A DNA stretch of 64,000 bases from Stutzerimonas stutzeri. GTDB taxonomy: Bacteria > Pseudomonadota > Gammaproteobacteria > Pseudomonadales > Pseudomonadaceae. Each line of letters opens with the position of its first letter. The first letter of the stretch is position 1. Location: the NCBI RefSeq assembly GCF_002890895.1, contig NZ_POUL01000001.1, forward strand, positions 496,001 to 560,000, written 5' to 3'. Shown here in pieces: positions 34,198-41,609 of this stretch. The translations under genes and the position numbers were made by a program. The notes below the pieces were generated by a model. It was not told the origin of the DNA, did no database searches, and saw only the letters and a list, made by a program, of their open reading frames with translations.

Positions 34198-34256
34198 TAT
34201 TTCTGGAGGGTGGCTATGATAACGCGCGTTTCCTCAACCGCCACCGGAGATTTCCC

Positions 34257-34721
34257 ATGACCGCATTCGCCGCGCTCTATTCACTACATGTACTAGCCGC
34301 AGTGATCTGGGTGGGAGGCATGTTCTTCGCCTGGATGGTCCTGCGCCCAGCGGCTGTTTCCGCACTACAGGCACCGGAACGGTTGAAGCTTTGGGCCGAA
34401 GTGTTTCGCCGCTTCTTTCGATGGGTCTGGGTTACAGTGCTGGTGCTTCCGATAAGTGGTATCGGTATGTGGCACATGCGCTTCGACGGGCTGGAGGCTG
34501 CGCCTCGCTACGTCCACATCATGGCCGGGATGTTCCTGGTGATGCTCGCCTTGTTCTGGCGCATACAGCTGCTGCAACTGCCCCAACTCAAGCGCGCGAT
34601 CACCGCGCAGAACTGGCCGGAAGGTGGCGCTGCATTGGGCCAGATCCGCAAGCTTGTCGGCATTAATCTACTGGTGGGTCTGGCTGTGGTCGCGCTGGCA
34701 AGCGCGCGCCCCTTGTTCTGA
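34257..34721 (+). CDS. CopD-like integral membrane protein
   Basis: The 154-residue product has four predicted membrane helices, starting with ALYSLHVLAAVIWVGGMFFA, whose His-x(6)-W-x-GG pattern is typical of the CopD/YnhA-type membrane family. The function is unknown; copper or heme-related roles are suggested for relatives. ATG at 34257 was chosen because it has a GGAGA site upstream. It diverges from dinG across 86 bp with the SOS box and is followed by a strong terminator. Confidence 0.78.
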   Translation: MTAFAALYSLHVLAAVIWVGGMFFAWMVLRPAAVSALQAPERLKLWAEVFRRFFRWVWVTVLVLPISGIGMWHMRFDGLEAAPRYVHIMAGMFLVMLALFWRIQLLQLPQLKRAITAQNWPEGGAALGQIRKLVGINLLVGLAVVALASARPLF

Positions 34722-34737
34722 AGCGGCCAATCGAAAC

Positions 34738-34769
34738 AAAAAAACCGGGTCATACAACCCGGTTTTTTT
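34738..34769. terminator. Bidirectional rho-independent terminator
   Basis: A 13-bp perfect stem, AAAAAAACCGGGT and its complement, surrounds a 6-nt loop CATACA. It has T-tracts in both directions and separates the convergent CopD-like and OmpA-like genes. Confidence 0.92.
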
Positions 34770-34781
34770 ACAGAGCCTGCG

Positions 34782-35420
34782 TTACGGACGCGCTTCGACC
34801 GACGCCTCAACGCGACGGTTAATGGCGCGGCCCAGCTCGGTCGAGTTATCAGCGACCGGACGCGACTCACCATAGCCCACCGCTTCAAGACGGTTGGCTT
34901 CAACACCGTAGCGGTTTACCAGTGCATCGCGAACGGACTCGGCACGCTGCATGGACAGACGTTGGTTATAAGCGTCAGTACCGATGGAATCGGTGTGACC
35001 CTCTACAGTCGTCGAGGTCTGGTCGTACTGCTTCATGAAGTCAGCAAGCACTTCGATGTCATCGTATGCGTCCTGACGGATGGTGGCTTTGTCGAAGTCG
35101 AATTTTACGTCCAGCTCAACCCGTACGGCCTCCATCACAGGCTCGGGCTCCGGCTCAGCCATCGGTGCAGGCTCAACCGTTTCAACCACGGCGACAGTCT
35201 CCTGCTCGGTGCCATTGGCCCAGCAGTAGGCTGCAGCCATGCCGCCACCAATCAATGCGCCATAACCTGTGTAGGTGCTGCTTTCTATCGCGCCCAACGC
35301 GGCGCCGGTTACGCCGCCAACAGCCGCGCAGCTGGGCCAATCTTGTTTCTGCACCCCTGCGCAGCCGGCCAGAAAGGTGGTCATCACAATCACGGGTACT
35401 GCTGTCCGTAAGCTACTCAT
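34782..35420 (-). CDS. OmpA-family lipoprotein with glycine-zipper N-terminus
   Basis: The 212-residue product has a lipobox (TTFLAGC), a glycine-rich hydrophobic segment (GGVTGAALGAIESSTYTGYG), a proline-glutamate linker (PMAEPEPEPV) and a C-terminal OmpA domain containing TTVEGHTDSIGTDAYNQRLS followed by RAESV. It is likely an outer-membrane lipoprotein that binds peptidoglycan. It differs from the OmpA-type gene at 29973, which lacks the zipper and linker, so the two are not a recent duplication. Confidence 0.88.
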   Translation of the reverse strand: MSSLRTAVPVIVMTTFLAGCAGVQKQDWPSCAAVGGVTGAALGAIESSTYTGYGALIGGGMAAAYCWANGTEQETVAVVETVEPAPMAEPEPEPVMEAVRVELDVKFDFDKATIRQDAYDDIEVLADFMKQYDQTSTTVEGHTDSIGTDAYNQRLSMQRAESVRDALVNRYGVEANRLEAVGYGESRPVADNSTELGRAINRRVEASVEARP

Positions 35421-35594
35421 CGTTAAAGCCTCCTAATGTGGGATCGGCCAGAGCTTTATGCGCCATAGCATAAGCAGCTCCAGTTATATCGAGACTAGGA
35501 CGGCAGGCGCCAGCGCGCTAGTCTTTATACTTTGACAGACCGAGCGGACTGCAATCTCTGCATTCCGCTACGCCTGATATCGAGGAATCCCGGC

Positions 35595-36092
35595 TTGACC
35601 GCATCCCGCTCATCGCAGACGCCGCAGCAAGCTTTGGCCGCCCTGTTGGAACAACACCGTCCGGCCCGATTGCTGTATGTCGGTCGTAGCGAACTGCCCG
35701 CTATCGATGCATTCAGCCACAGCCATAACCACTGCCAGATCGATCGCGCACTGACCGGCCCACTGCCTGCAGACCTCGCGGCCCGCCGCTACGATCTCGC
35801 CCTGGTCGCTGACTGCCTGGAACACCTTCCGAAGCGCGACGGCCTGCAGTTGCTCGGCGGCATTCGCAATCTCAACACCAGCCGCATGGCGGTTTTGGTC
35901 GATCTGAATGCGTCGGACTGGCAGGCAACCGATTTTTACTCGCTGGCCTTACAGCTCAGCGGACGCTTCGAACGAGGCGGCCAAACGGTGACCCTCTTCA
36001 CCTACGACCTACTGGATTACAAGCAGGTTCCAGACTGGCTCAATGCAAAGTACTGGGCCAATCCGCAAATGTTCGGCAAATATTGGTGGTGA
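35595..36092 (+). CDS. Degenerate methyltransferase-like protein, unknown function
   Basis: The 165-residue product has the pattern of a class I SAM-dependent methyltransferase in its middle (RYDLALVADCLEHLPKRDG, then LQLLGGIRNL). The glycine-rich SAM-binding motif is absent: the expected strand reads ARLLYVGRSELPAI. It may therefore not bind SAM. No ATG exists in the first two thirds; TTG at 35595, 9 nt after a GAGG, is the likely start, although TTG at 35532 is also open. The YchJ-type gene follows 6 nt later, so the two are probably co-expressed. Confidence 0.72.
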   Translation: MTASRSSQTPQQALAALLEQHRPARLLYVGRSELPAIDAFSHSHNHCQIDRALTGPLPADLAARRYDLALVADCLEHLPKRDGLQLLGGIRNLNTSRMAVLVDLNASDWQATDFYSLALQLSGRFERGGQTVTLFTYDLLDYKQVPDWLNAKYWANPQMFGKYWW

Positions 36093-36098
36093 TTGACG

Positions 36099-36584
36099 AT
36101 GTCTGATGATCAACCGACAGACGCAAATTGCCCCTGCGGCACCGGCGACCCCTACGGCGAATGTTGCGGTCGTTATCATCAAGGTCTACCAGCGCCTAGC
36201 GCTGAACAACTGATGCGGTCGCGATATAGCGCCTACGTTGTCGGGGCTATCGCTTACCTGCAGGCCACCACGCTGCCGGCACAGCAACAAGCTCTGGATC
36301 TGCAGTCCATGAAGGAGTGGAGCGCCAACAGTACCTGGCTGGGACTGGACGTTGAGCAAAGCCAAGTGCTCGGCGGACAGCCAGAACATGCGCTGGTCAG
36401 TTTTACCGCACGATGGCACGACGGAGCCGGAGAGCACGCTCAACATGAGCGCTCAGCGTTCGTGCAGCACAATGGACGCTGGTACTTCATTGACCCCACT
36501 GTCCCGCTGAAGGGCGGTCGCAACGACCCGTGCCCGTGCGGGAGTGGTCAGAAGTACAAGAAATGCTGTGCCACTTACTTCTAA
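36099..36584 (+). CDS. YchJ-family SEC-C motif protein
   Basis: The 161-residue product carries two cysteine-rich SEC-C-type zinc motifs, one at the N-terminus ([16 protein letters not shown]) and one at the C-terminus ([15 protein letters not shown]), around a NTF2-like central domain ([19 protein letters not shown]). This is the YchJ/UPF0225 arrangement. The C-terminal motif matches that of SecA, which binds SecB and ribosomes, but the role of YchJ is unknown. ATG at 36099 is 6 nt after the previous stop. Confidence 0.88.
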   Translation: MSDDQPTDANCPCGTGDPYGECCGRYHQGLPAPSAEQLMRSRYSAYVVGAIAYLQATTLPAQQQALDLQSMKEWSANSTWLGLDVEQSQVLGGQPEHALVSFTARWHDGAGEHAQHERSAFVQHNGRWYFIDPTVPLKGGRNDPCPCGSGQKYKKCCATYF

Positions 36585-36594
36585 AGAGCCAGCC

Positions 36595-36627
36595 AAAAAA
36601 AACCGGCTGTCGTGACGCTCAGCCGGT
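36595..36627 (-). terminator. Rho-independent terminator of fpr
   Basis: A 7-bp stem ACCGGCT/AGCCGGT with a 12-nt loop (36602-36627) is followed on the minus strand by eight T residues. It starts 20 nt past the fpr stop and may also end the convergent YchJ-type transcript. Confidence 0.8.
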
Positions 36628-36646
36628 CGTTGGACTCAACGTCCAA

Positions 36647-37423
36647 TCACTTCTCGACGAATGCTCGCTCGATCAGGTAGTGCCCAGGATCGCCCATCCG
36701 CGGCGATGCCTTCAGACCAAAGCTGTCGAGCACTTCGCTTGTTTCGGCCAGCATACTAGGGCTACCGCAGATCATCGCGCGGTCGTCTTCCGGGTTGATC
36801 GGCGGCAGGCCGATATCCGCAAACAGCTTGCCGCTGCGCATCAAGTCGGTCAGACGCCCCTGATTCTCGAACGCCTCGCGCGTGACGGTAGGGTAATAGA
36901 TCAGCTTCTCTTTCAGGGCTTCGCCGAAGAATTCGTTCTGCGGCAGGTGCTCGGTTATAAACTCACGGTAGGCAACTTCGTTTGCGTAACGAACACCATG
37001 CACCAGGATGACTTTCTCGAAACGCTCATAGGTTTCCGGATCCTGGATCACGCTCATGAAAGGCGCCAGACCGGTTCCCGTACTCAGAAGATAAAGATGC
37101 TTGGCCGGCAACAGGTCGTCCAGCACCAACGTGCCAGTCGGCTTGCGACTGACCATCAGTGAATCACCTTCTTTCAGGTGCTGCAGGCGAGAGGTCAGCG
37201 GACCATCTGGCACCTTGATACTGAAGAACTCCAGATGCTCTTCATAATTGGGGCTCGCAATGCTGTAAGCACGCATGAGGGGTCGCCCTTCCACTTCGAG
37301 TCCGATCATCACGAACTGACCATTTTCAAAGCGCAGCCCCGGATTGCGGGTGGTTTTGAAACTGAACAGCGTGTCGTTCCAGTGATGCACACTGAGGACT
37401 CGCTCAACGTTCAGGTTGCTCAT
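36647..37423 (-). CDS. fpr: Ferredoxin-NADP+ reductase
   Basis: Fpr moves electrons between NADPH and ferredoxin or flavodoxin and defends against oxidative stress. The 258-residue flavoprotein has the FAD motif RAYSIASP, the NADP site LLSTGTGLAPFMS and the C-terminal FVEK typical of the bacterial Fpr subclass. ATG at 37423 follows a GGGGAG site. It diverges from finR, its known redox-responsive activator in pseudomonads, and FdxA, encoded at 52508, is a likely partner. Confidence 0.96.
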   Translation of the reverse strand: MSNLNVERVLSVHHWNDTLFSFKTTRNPGLRFENGQFVMIGLEVEGRPLMRAYSIASPNYEEHLEFFSIKVPDGPLTSRLQHLKEGDSLMVSRKPTGTLVLDDLLPAKHLYLLSTGTGLAPFMSVIQDPETYERFEKVILVHGVRYANEVAYREFITEHLPQNEFFGEALKEKLIYYPTVTREAFENQGRLTDLMRSGKLFADIGLPPINPEDDRAMICGSPSMLAETSEVLDSFGLKASPRMGDPGHYLIERAFVEK

Positions 37424-37486
37424 GTAGTGCTCCCCTTCTAGCGCACAACGGCGCATCAATATTTGCTGGCAGTTTACCGGGCCGAC

Positions 37487-37525
37487 TAATATCCGCTAAA
37501 CGAATATTAACGATATATGTTATCG
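37487..37525. promoter_or_regulatory. Inverted repeats in the fpr-finR divergent promoter
   Basis: Two adjacent inverted repeats lie in an AT-rich stretch: TAATATCCG/CGAATATTA with a 5-nt centre (37487-37509, one mismatch), and CGATA/TATCG with a 5-nt centre (37511-37525). The first has the size expected of a LysR-type box and lies 12-50 nt before finR. Confidence 0.55.
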
Positions 37526-37536
37526 GTTATATAGAT

Positions 37537-38463
37537 ATGCATTTCACACTCCGGCAGTTGCAGGTGTTCGTCGCGTTCGCGCGGCATGAAAGCGTTTCCC
37601 GTGCGGCTGAAAGCCTTGCCCTTTCACAGTCGGCGACCAGCACCTCACTGGCCGAACTGGAGCGCCAGTCGGGTTGCCAGCTGTTCGATCGTGCCGGTAA
37701 ACGTCTGTGGCTGAACGCATTAGGCCACCAGCTATTGCCGCAGGCAGTAGGCTTGCTCGACCAGGCCAAAGCGATTGAGGATCTGCTCGCTGGCAAAACG
37801 GGATTCGGCTCGCTGAGCGTGGGCGCCACCCTGACGATCGGCAACTACCTCGCCACCTTGCTCATCGGCAGTTTTATGCAGCGTCACCCTGAATGCCGAG
37901 TGAAACTCCATGTGCAGAACACCGCGCATATTGTCCAGCAGGTTGCGCAACATGAACTTGATTTAGGTCTGATTGAGGGCGACTGCCAGCATCCAGAGAT
38001 CGAAGTATTACCCTGGGTCGAGGACGAACTGGTGGTGTTTTGCGCGCCCCAGCATGCGTTGGCCGCCCACACTGCGGTGAGCCTGGATCAACTCTCGCGC
38101 GAAGCCTGGATTCTCCGCGAACAGGGCTCTGGTACTCGCCTGACCTTCGACCATGCCATGCGCCATCATCCGGCCAAATTGAACATTCGGCTCGAGCTGG
38201 AGCACACCGAGGCGATTAAACGAGCCGTCGAATCCGGGCTCGGGATCGGCTGCATTTCAAGATTGGCGCTACGCGATGCATTTCGCCGGGGCAGCCTGGT
38301 CGCTCTGGAAACACCCGAACTGGACCTTGCTCGGCAGTTCTATTTCATCTGGCACTCGATGAAATATCAGACCGCCGCCATGCGCGAATTTATCGAACAA
38401 TGCCGAGCGCTGACGGCAGGCGTCCGCCGCAGTGATGAGATTGTGCTGCCGACGATTGCCTGA
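37537..38463 (+). CDS. finR: LysR-family transcriptional regulator FinR
   Basis: The 308-residue protein has an N-terminal winged helix-turn-helix (FVAFARHESVSRAAESLALS, then QSATSTSLAELE) and a C-terminal periplasmic-binding-like sensor domain (SLSVGATLTIGNYLATLLIG). Its divergence from fpr and overall form match FinR, which activates fpr in response to superoxide and other redox stress in Pseudomonas. It probably binds the inverted repeats between the two genes and also controls itself. Confidence 0.9.
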   Translation: MHFTLRQLQVFVAFARHESVSRAAESLALSQSATSTSLAELERQSGCQLFDRAGKRLWLNALGHQLLPQAVGLLDQAKAIEDLLAGKTGFGSLSVGATLTIGNYLATLLIGSFMQRHPECRVKLHVQNTAHIVQQVAQHELDLGLIEGDCQHPEIEVLPWVEDELVVFCAPQHALAAHTAVSLDQLSREAWILREQGSGTRLTFDHAMRHHPAKLNIRLELEHTEAIKRAVESGLGIGCISRLALRDAFRRGSLVALETPELDLARQFYFIWHSMKYQTAAMREFIEQCRALTAGVRRSDEIVLPTIA

Positions 38464-38511
38464 CGCTGAGCCAGCGCGGTCGGCGAGGCATCTACAGGCA
38501 ACAACGTGCCT

Positions 38512-39162
38512 TCAGCTGCTGGGGATTGAGCCCATCTGCTGCAACAGTAGAGCAGCCTGGGTTCGGGTGCGAACGCCCAACTTGCGAAAGATTGCGGTCA
38601 CATGCGCCTTGATGGTCGCCTCGGAAACACTGAGTTCATAGGCGATCTGCTTGTTTAGCAAACCGTCGCACACCATGGTGAGCACGCGAAACTGCTGGGG
38701 CGTGAGGCTTGCGAGCCCTTCGCTGGCAGCCTTGGCTTCGGGGCTGACGTGCGCCACATCCTCGATATTGCTAGGCCACCAGACGTCGCCATCAAGCACG
38801 ACCCGCACAGCCTGCTGAATCGTCTCGAGTGAGCTGGATTTGGGTATGAAACCGCTGGCGCCAAACTCGCGAGAGCGAGCAACAACCGCAGCGTCTTCCT
38901 GTGCAGAGATCATCACAACAGGCAGTTGGGGATACTGACCTCGCAGCAGCACCAGCCCGGAGAAGCCATAAGCGCCGGGCATATTGAGATCCAGCAATAC
39001 CAGATCCCAGTCCGATGTTCGGGTCAGTTGAGCTTCGAGCTCGGCAATGCTAGCCGCCTCGGAAAGCCGAACATCATCGCCCAGGCCAAGCGTCAACGCT
39101 TGCTGGAGGGCACTGCGAAACAGGGGATGATCATCGGCGATAAGGATTTCGTAAGCAGCCAT
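38512..39162 (-). CDS. erdR: NarL/LuxR-type response regulator (ErdR-like)
   Basis: The 216-residue protein has a receiver domain with acidic pocket D10-D11 and phosphoacceptor D58 (DWDLVLLDLNMPG), then a LuxR-type helix-turn-helix (SLTPQQFRVLTMVCDGLLNK, followed by QIAYELSVSEATIKAHV). It resembles the ErdR/AgmR-like regulators that control ethanol and acetate metabolism (for example acetyl-CoA synthetase) in P. aeruginosa. No sensor kinase is adjacent; in relatives the partner is encoded elsewhere. The gene symbol rests on resemblance from memory. Confidence 0.8.
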   Translation of the reverse strand: MAAYEILIADDHPLFRSALQQALTLGLGDDVRLSEAASIAELEAQLTRTSDWDLVLLDLNMPGAYGFSGLVLLRGQYPQLPVVMISAQEDAAVVARSREFGASGFIPKSSSLETIQQAVRVVLDGDVWWPSNIEDVAHVSPEAKAASEGLASLTPQQFRVLTMVCDGLLNKQIAYELSVSEATIKAHVTAIFRKLGVRTRTQAALLLQQMGSIPSS

Positions 39163-39396
39163 GGCGGACCTATAGTTTTTATTGGCGCTTCACCTGCCTG
39201 AGCCGGGTGCTGACAATCAGGACGGCAAGAACCCGCAATATGCTCGAGGGTGACCGCGGTGATGATATCGCGCCACCACGCGAAATTCGATCATCGTTCC
39301 GCATTTAATCAGCCGTTTGCCGCGCCGGACGGCGAAGCGGTGGCAAAGCCCATCGGTTTGATGCAAAGTTCGCGGTTTTTCCGCACGAGTTCAAAC

Positions 39397-40320
39397 ATGC
39401 GCAAACAAGCCCTTCGCGCCGATTTCTTAATGCTGATCACGGCCATGATCTGGGGAAGCGCATTCGTCGCACAGCGGGTCGGCATGGATAACATCGGGCC
39501 ATTCCTGTTCACCGGCCTTCGCTTCGCATTGGGCGCAATCGTATTGTTGCCCTTGTTGCTGCACCAAGGTCGAGACGCTGCTCGCCACGAGCCATTCCTG
39601 CAGCGCGGATTGCTGCTTGGAGGCCTCAGCATGGGCCTCGCACTCACTATAGGCATCAACCTGCAACAGGTTGGCCTGCTGTTCACCAGCGTGACCAACT
39701 CTGGATTCATCACTGGCTTGTACGTCATCGTCGTGCCCTTACTCGGCCTGGCTATTGGCCAGAGGACCGGCATGGGCACCTGGCTAGGCGCAATACTCGC
39801 CGTGGTTGGCATGGCGCTGCTCAGCATCGACGAAAACTTTCAGATCGCTTCCGGCGACTGGATACAGTTGGCTGGCGCTTTCGTATGGGGCATTCATGTG
39901 TTGCTGGTGAGCTTTTTCGTGGGTCGTCATGACGCCATTCGCCTGGCCTTTCTGCAATTCGTGACCTGCGCGGTCGTCAGTCTGCTGCTGGCGGCAGTCT
40001 TCGAAGAAGCCAGCCTGAACAGCATCTGGCTTGCCGCGCCGGCCCTAATCTATGGCGGAATGTTCGCAGTGGGGGTTGGTTATACCTTGCAAGTCGTGGC
40101 GCAGAAGCACGCAATCGCCTCGCACGCGGCCATCATCCTCTCGCTCGAAGCGGTGTTCGCCGCACTTGCTGGAGCATTTTTGCTTGATGAAAGCCTAAGT
40201 CCGCGCGGTTATTTTGGTTGTGCGCTGATGTTCGTTGGCATGCTCGCCGCCCAACTCTGGCCGCGCAAGGATGTACCCGTGCCGGCTGCTACCGAAATCC
40301 CACAGGTGGCCAGGCACTGA
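39397..40320 (+). CDS. EamA-family (DMT superfamily) transporter
   Basis: The 307-residue protein has ten predicted membrane helices arranged as two EamA repeats, the first with LITAMIWGSAFVAQRVG and the second with LAGAFVWGIHVLLVSFFVG. Members export amino acids, metabolites or toxic compounds; the substrate cannot be read from the sequence. ATG at 39397 gives a typical N-terminus (MRKQALRADFLMLITAM); ATG at 39361 is also possible. The 234 nt upstream to the regulator gene show nothing certain. Confidence 0.85.
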   Translation: MRKQALRADFLMLITAMIWGSAFVAQRVGMDNIGPFLFTGLRFALGAIVLLPLLLHQGRDAARHEPFLQRGLLLGGLSMGLALTIGINLQQVGLLFTSVTNSGFITGLYVIVVPLLGLAIGQRTGMGTWLGAILAVVGMALLSIDENFQIASGDWIQLAGAFVWGIHVLLVSFFVGRHDAIRLAFLQFVTCAVVSLLLAAVFEEASLNSIWLAAPALIYGGMFAVGVGYTLQVVAQKHAIASHAAIILSLEAVFAALAGAFLLDESLSPRGYFGCALMFVGMLAAQLWPRKDVPVPAATEIPQVARH

Positions 40321-40334
40321 CCCACAGGCCAATA

Positions 40335-41051
40335 TCAGCGCTGGCCAAGGGCAGCCAGCGCCCGATGAGTGGCATCCTCGGGGTCTGGTGCGCGGTGATA
40401 CTTAGCACCCAGGTAATGGTCAGTGAACGCATCGAGCCAGGTATCCAGTGCCGCGGAGCCTTGGTCATCTCCAGCCAAGCCCAAGCACAACGCAGCGACC
40501 TCCGCGGTGCACAGGTGTTCGCTGCGGGTCGAGCGACGCAGGCGATAACGTGACAGTACGTCGGCCTGCAAGCTCAGCACAGGCAGATGATTCAGATAGG
40601 GGCTTTTACGAAACATCTTTCGCGCTTCGGTCCAGGTCGCATCCAGCAGGATGAACAGCGGGCGCTTCCCCGGTGTGACCTCAAGCTCCGTAACCACCCG
40701 ATCTGGTTGCGCGTACTCACCCGGAAAGACCACCAGGGGCTGATAGCGGGCATCGGCCAGCAGCTCTAGCAGCGCAGCGTCTACACCGGTTCGTTGCCAG
40801 GTGAAGGCATAGGTTTCAGCCACGATATCGGCAATCAGCCAACCGGTATTGCTCGGTTTCAGCGGCTCGATATCGTGCATGATCAGGCAGACCGCGCTAT
40901 TGGTCGTCACCGATGGCAGCCAGTCACACAGGCAATGGCTGAAGGCAACTCGGCAGCGGGCACACCGCGGCGTGCGAGAACCGCGGGCAATGAACGGTTT
41001 GGCGCTACGCGCCAGGCGAGCATCGCGAAGGCGGACGACGGCGTGAGTCAT
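40335..41051 (-). CDS. DTW-domain tRNA-uridine aminocarboxypropyltransferase
   Basis: The 238-residue protein has the DTW-domain core, here LLDATWTEARKM, and an N-terminal cysteine cluster (RCARCRVAFSHCLCDWLP) that probably binds zinc. Members such as E. coli TapT (YfiP) transfer the aminocarboxypropyl group from SAM to uridine 47 of tRNA. ATG at 41051 (MTHAVVRLRDARLARS) was chosen within a longer frame; the ribosome site is weak. It ends 14 nt from the convergent transporter gene. Confidence 0.85.
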   Translation of the reverse strand: MTHAVVRLRDARLARSAKPFIARGSRTPRCARCRVAFSHCLCDWLPSVTTNSAVCLIMHDIEPLKPSNTGWLIADIVAETYAFTWQRTGVDAALLELLADARYQPLVVFPGEYAQPDRVVTELEVTPGKRPLFILLDATWTEARKMFRKSPYLNHLPVLSLQADVLSRYRLRRSTRSEHLCTAEVAALCLGLAGDDQGSAALDTWLDAFTDHYLGAKYHRAPDPEDATHRALAALGQR

Positions 41052-41165
41052 GATTGTTCGATCAACAGAGGGGGAGCGGAGTTTAACAGCCGCCCCCAAA
41101 CCATGGCAGCGCTGAACCGTGAGGACCGACACCGGTCGAACGACGGCAGTCATCAGGAGATCACC

Positions 41166-41558
41166 ATGCGCCGTCTGACCACACTTCTAACGCTTTGCCT
41201 CGCCCTGCCCTTCGCCCACACCGCATCCGCACAGGACCAGGCGCTCAGCCAATTGCTGGAAAAAGTCGCCCGTGAAAGCAGTGTAGGCACTCCACGTGCG
41301 ATCAACTCCGACCTGCTCGACGAGGGCTACAGCGTCGACGGAAACGAGCTGGTCAACCATTTGAGCGTTCAGCCGCGCCACGCCGCGCAGATGCGAGACA
41401 ACCCCAAGCAAGTCCGCACCCAACTGGCCGCCAGCGTTTGCAACAACGAGGGCCTGCGTCAGCTGATGAGCCAGGGCGCAGTGTTGCGCTTCGAGTTCAG
41501 TGAGTACCAGAGCAAGAAACCGATCACCACGGAACGCTATCGCTCCAGCGATTGCTGA
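41166..41558 (+). CDS. Small secreted protein of the PA3611 type, unknown function
   Basis: The 130-residue product has a clear signal peptide (MRRLTTLLTLCLALPFAHTA, cleavage after SAQ or ASA) and a mature periplasmic domain with two cysteines (VCNNEGLRQLMS and the C-terminal SSDC) that may form a disulphide. Related Pseudomonas proteins have a known fold but, as far as I know, no assigned function. ATG at 41166 follows an AGGAG site. It diverges from the DTW gene across 114 bp. Confidence 0.85.
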   Translation: MRRLTTLLTLCLALPFAHTASAQDQALSQLLEKVARESSVGTPRAINSDLLDEGYSVDGNELVNHLSVQPRHAAQMRDNPKQVRTQLAASVCNNEGLRQLMSQGAVLRFEFSEYQSKKPITTERYRSSDC

Positions 41559-41609
41559 AGCCGGCAACACGCCAAGGGCAGCATCGGCGCTGCCCTTTGA
41601 CAGGTCTGA

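Noticed and set aside
32962..34260. A 432-codon plus-strand frame opposite dinG
   Set aside because: It is covered by dinG, whose motifs are all present, and its composition is that of an antisense shadow.
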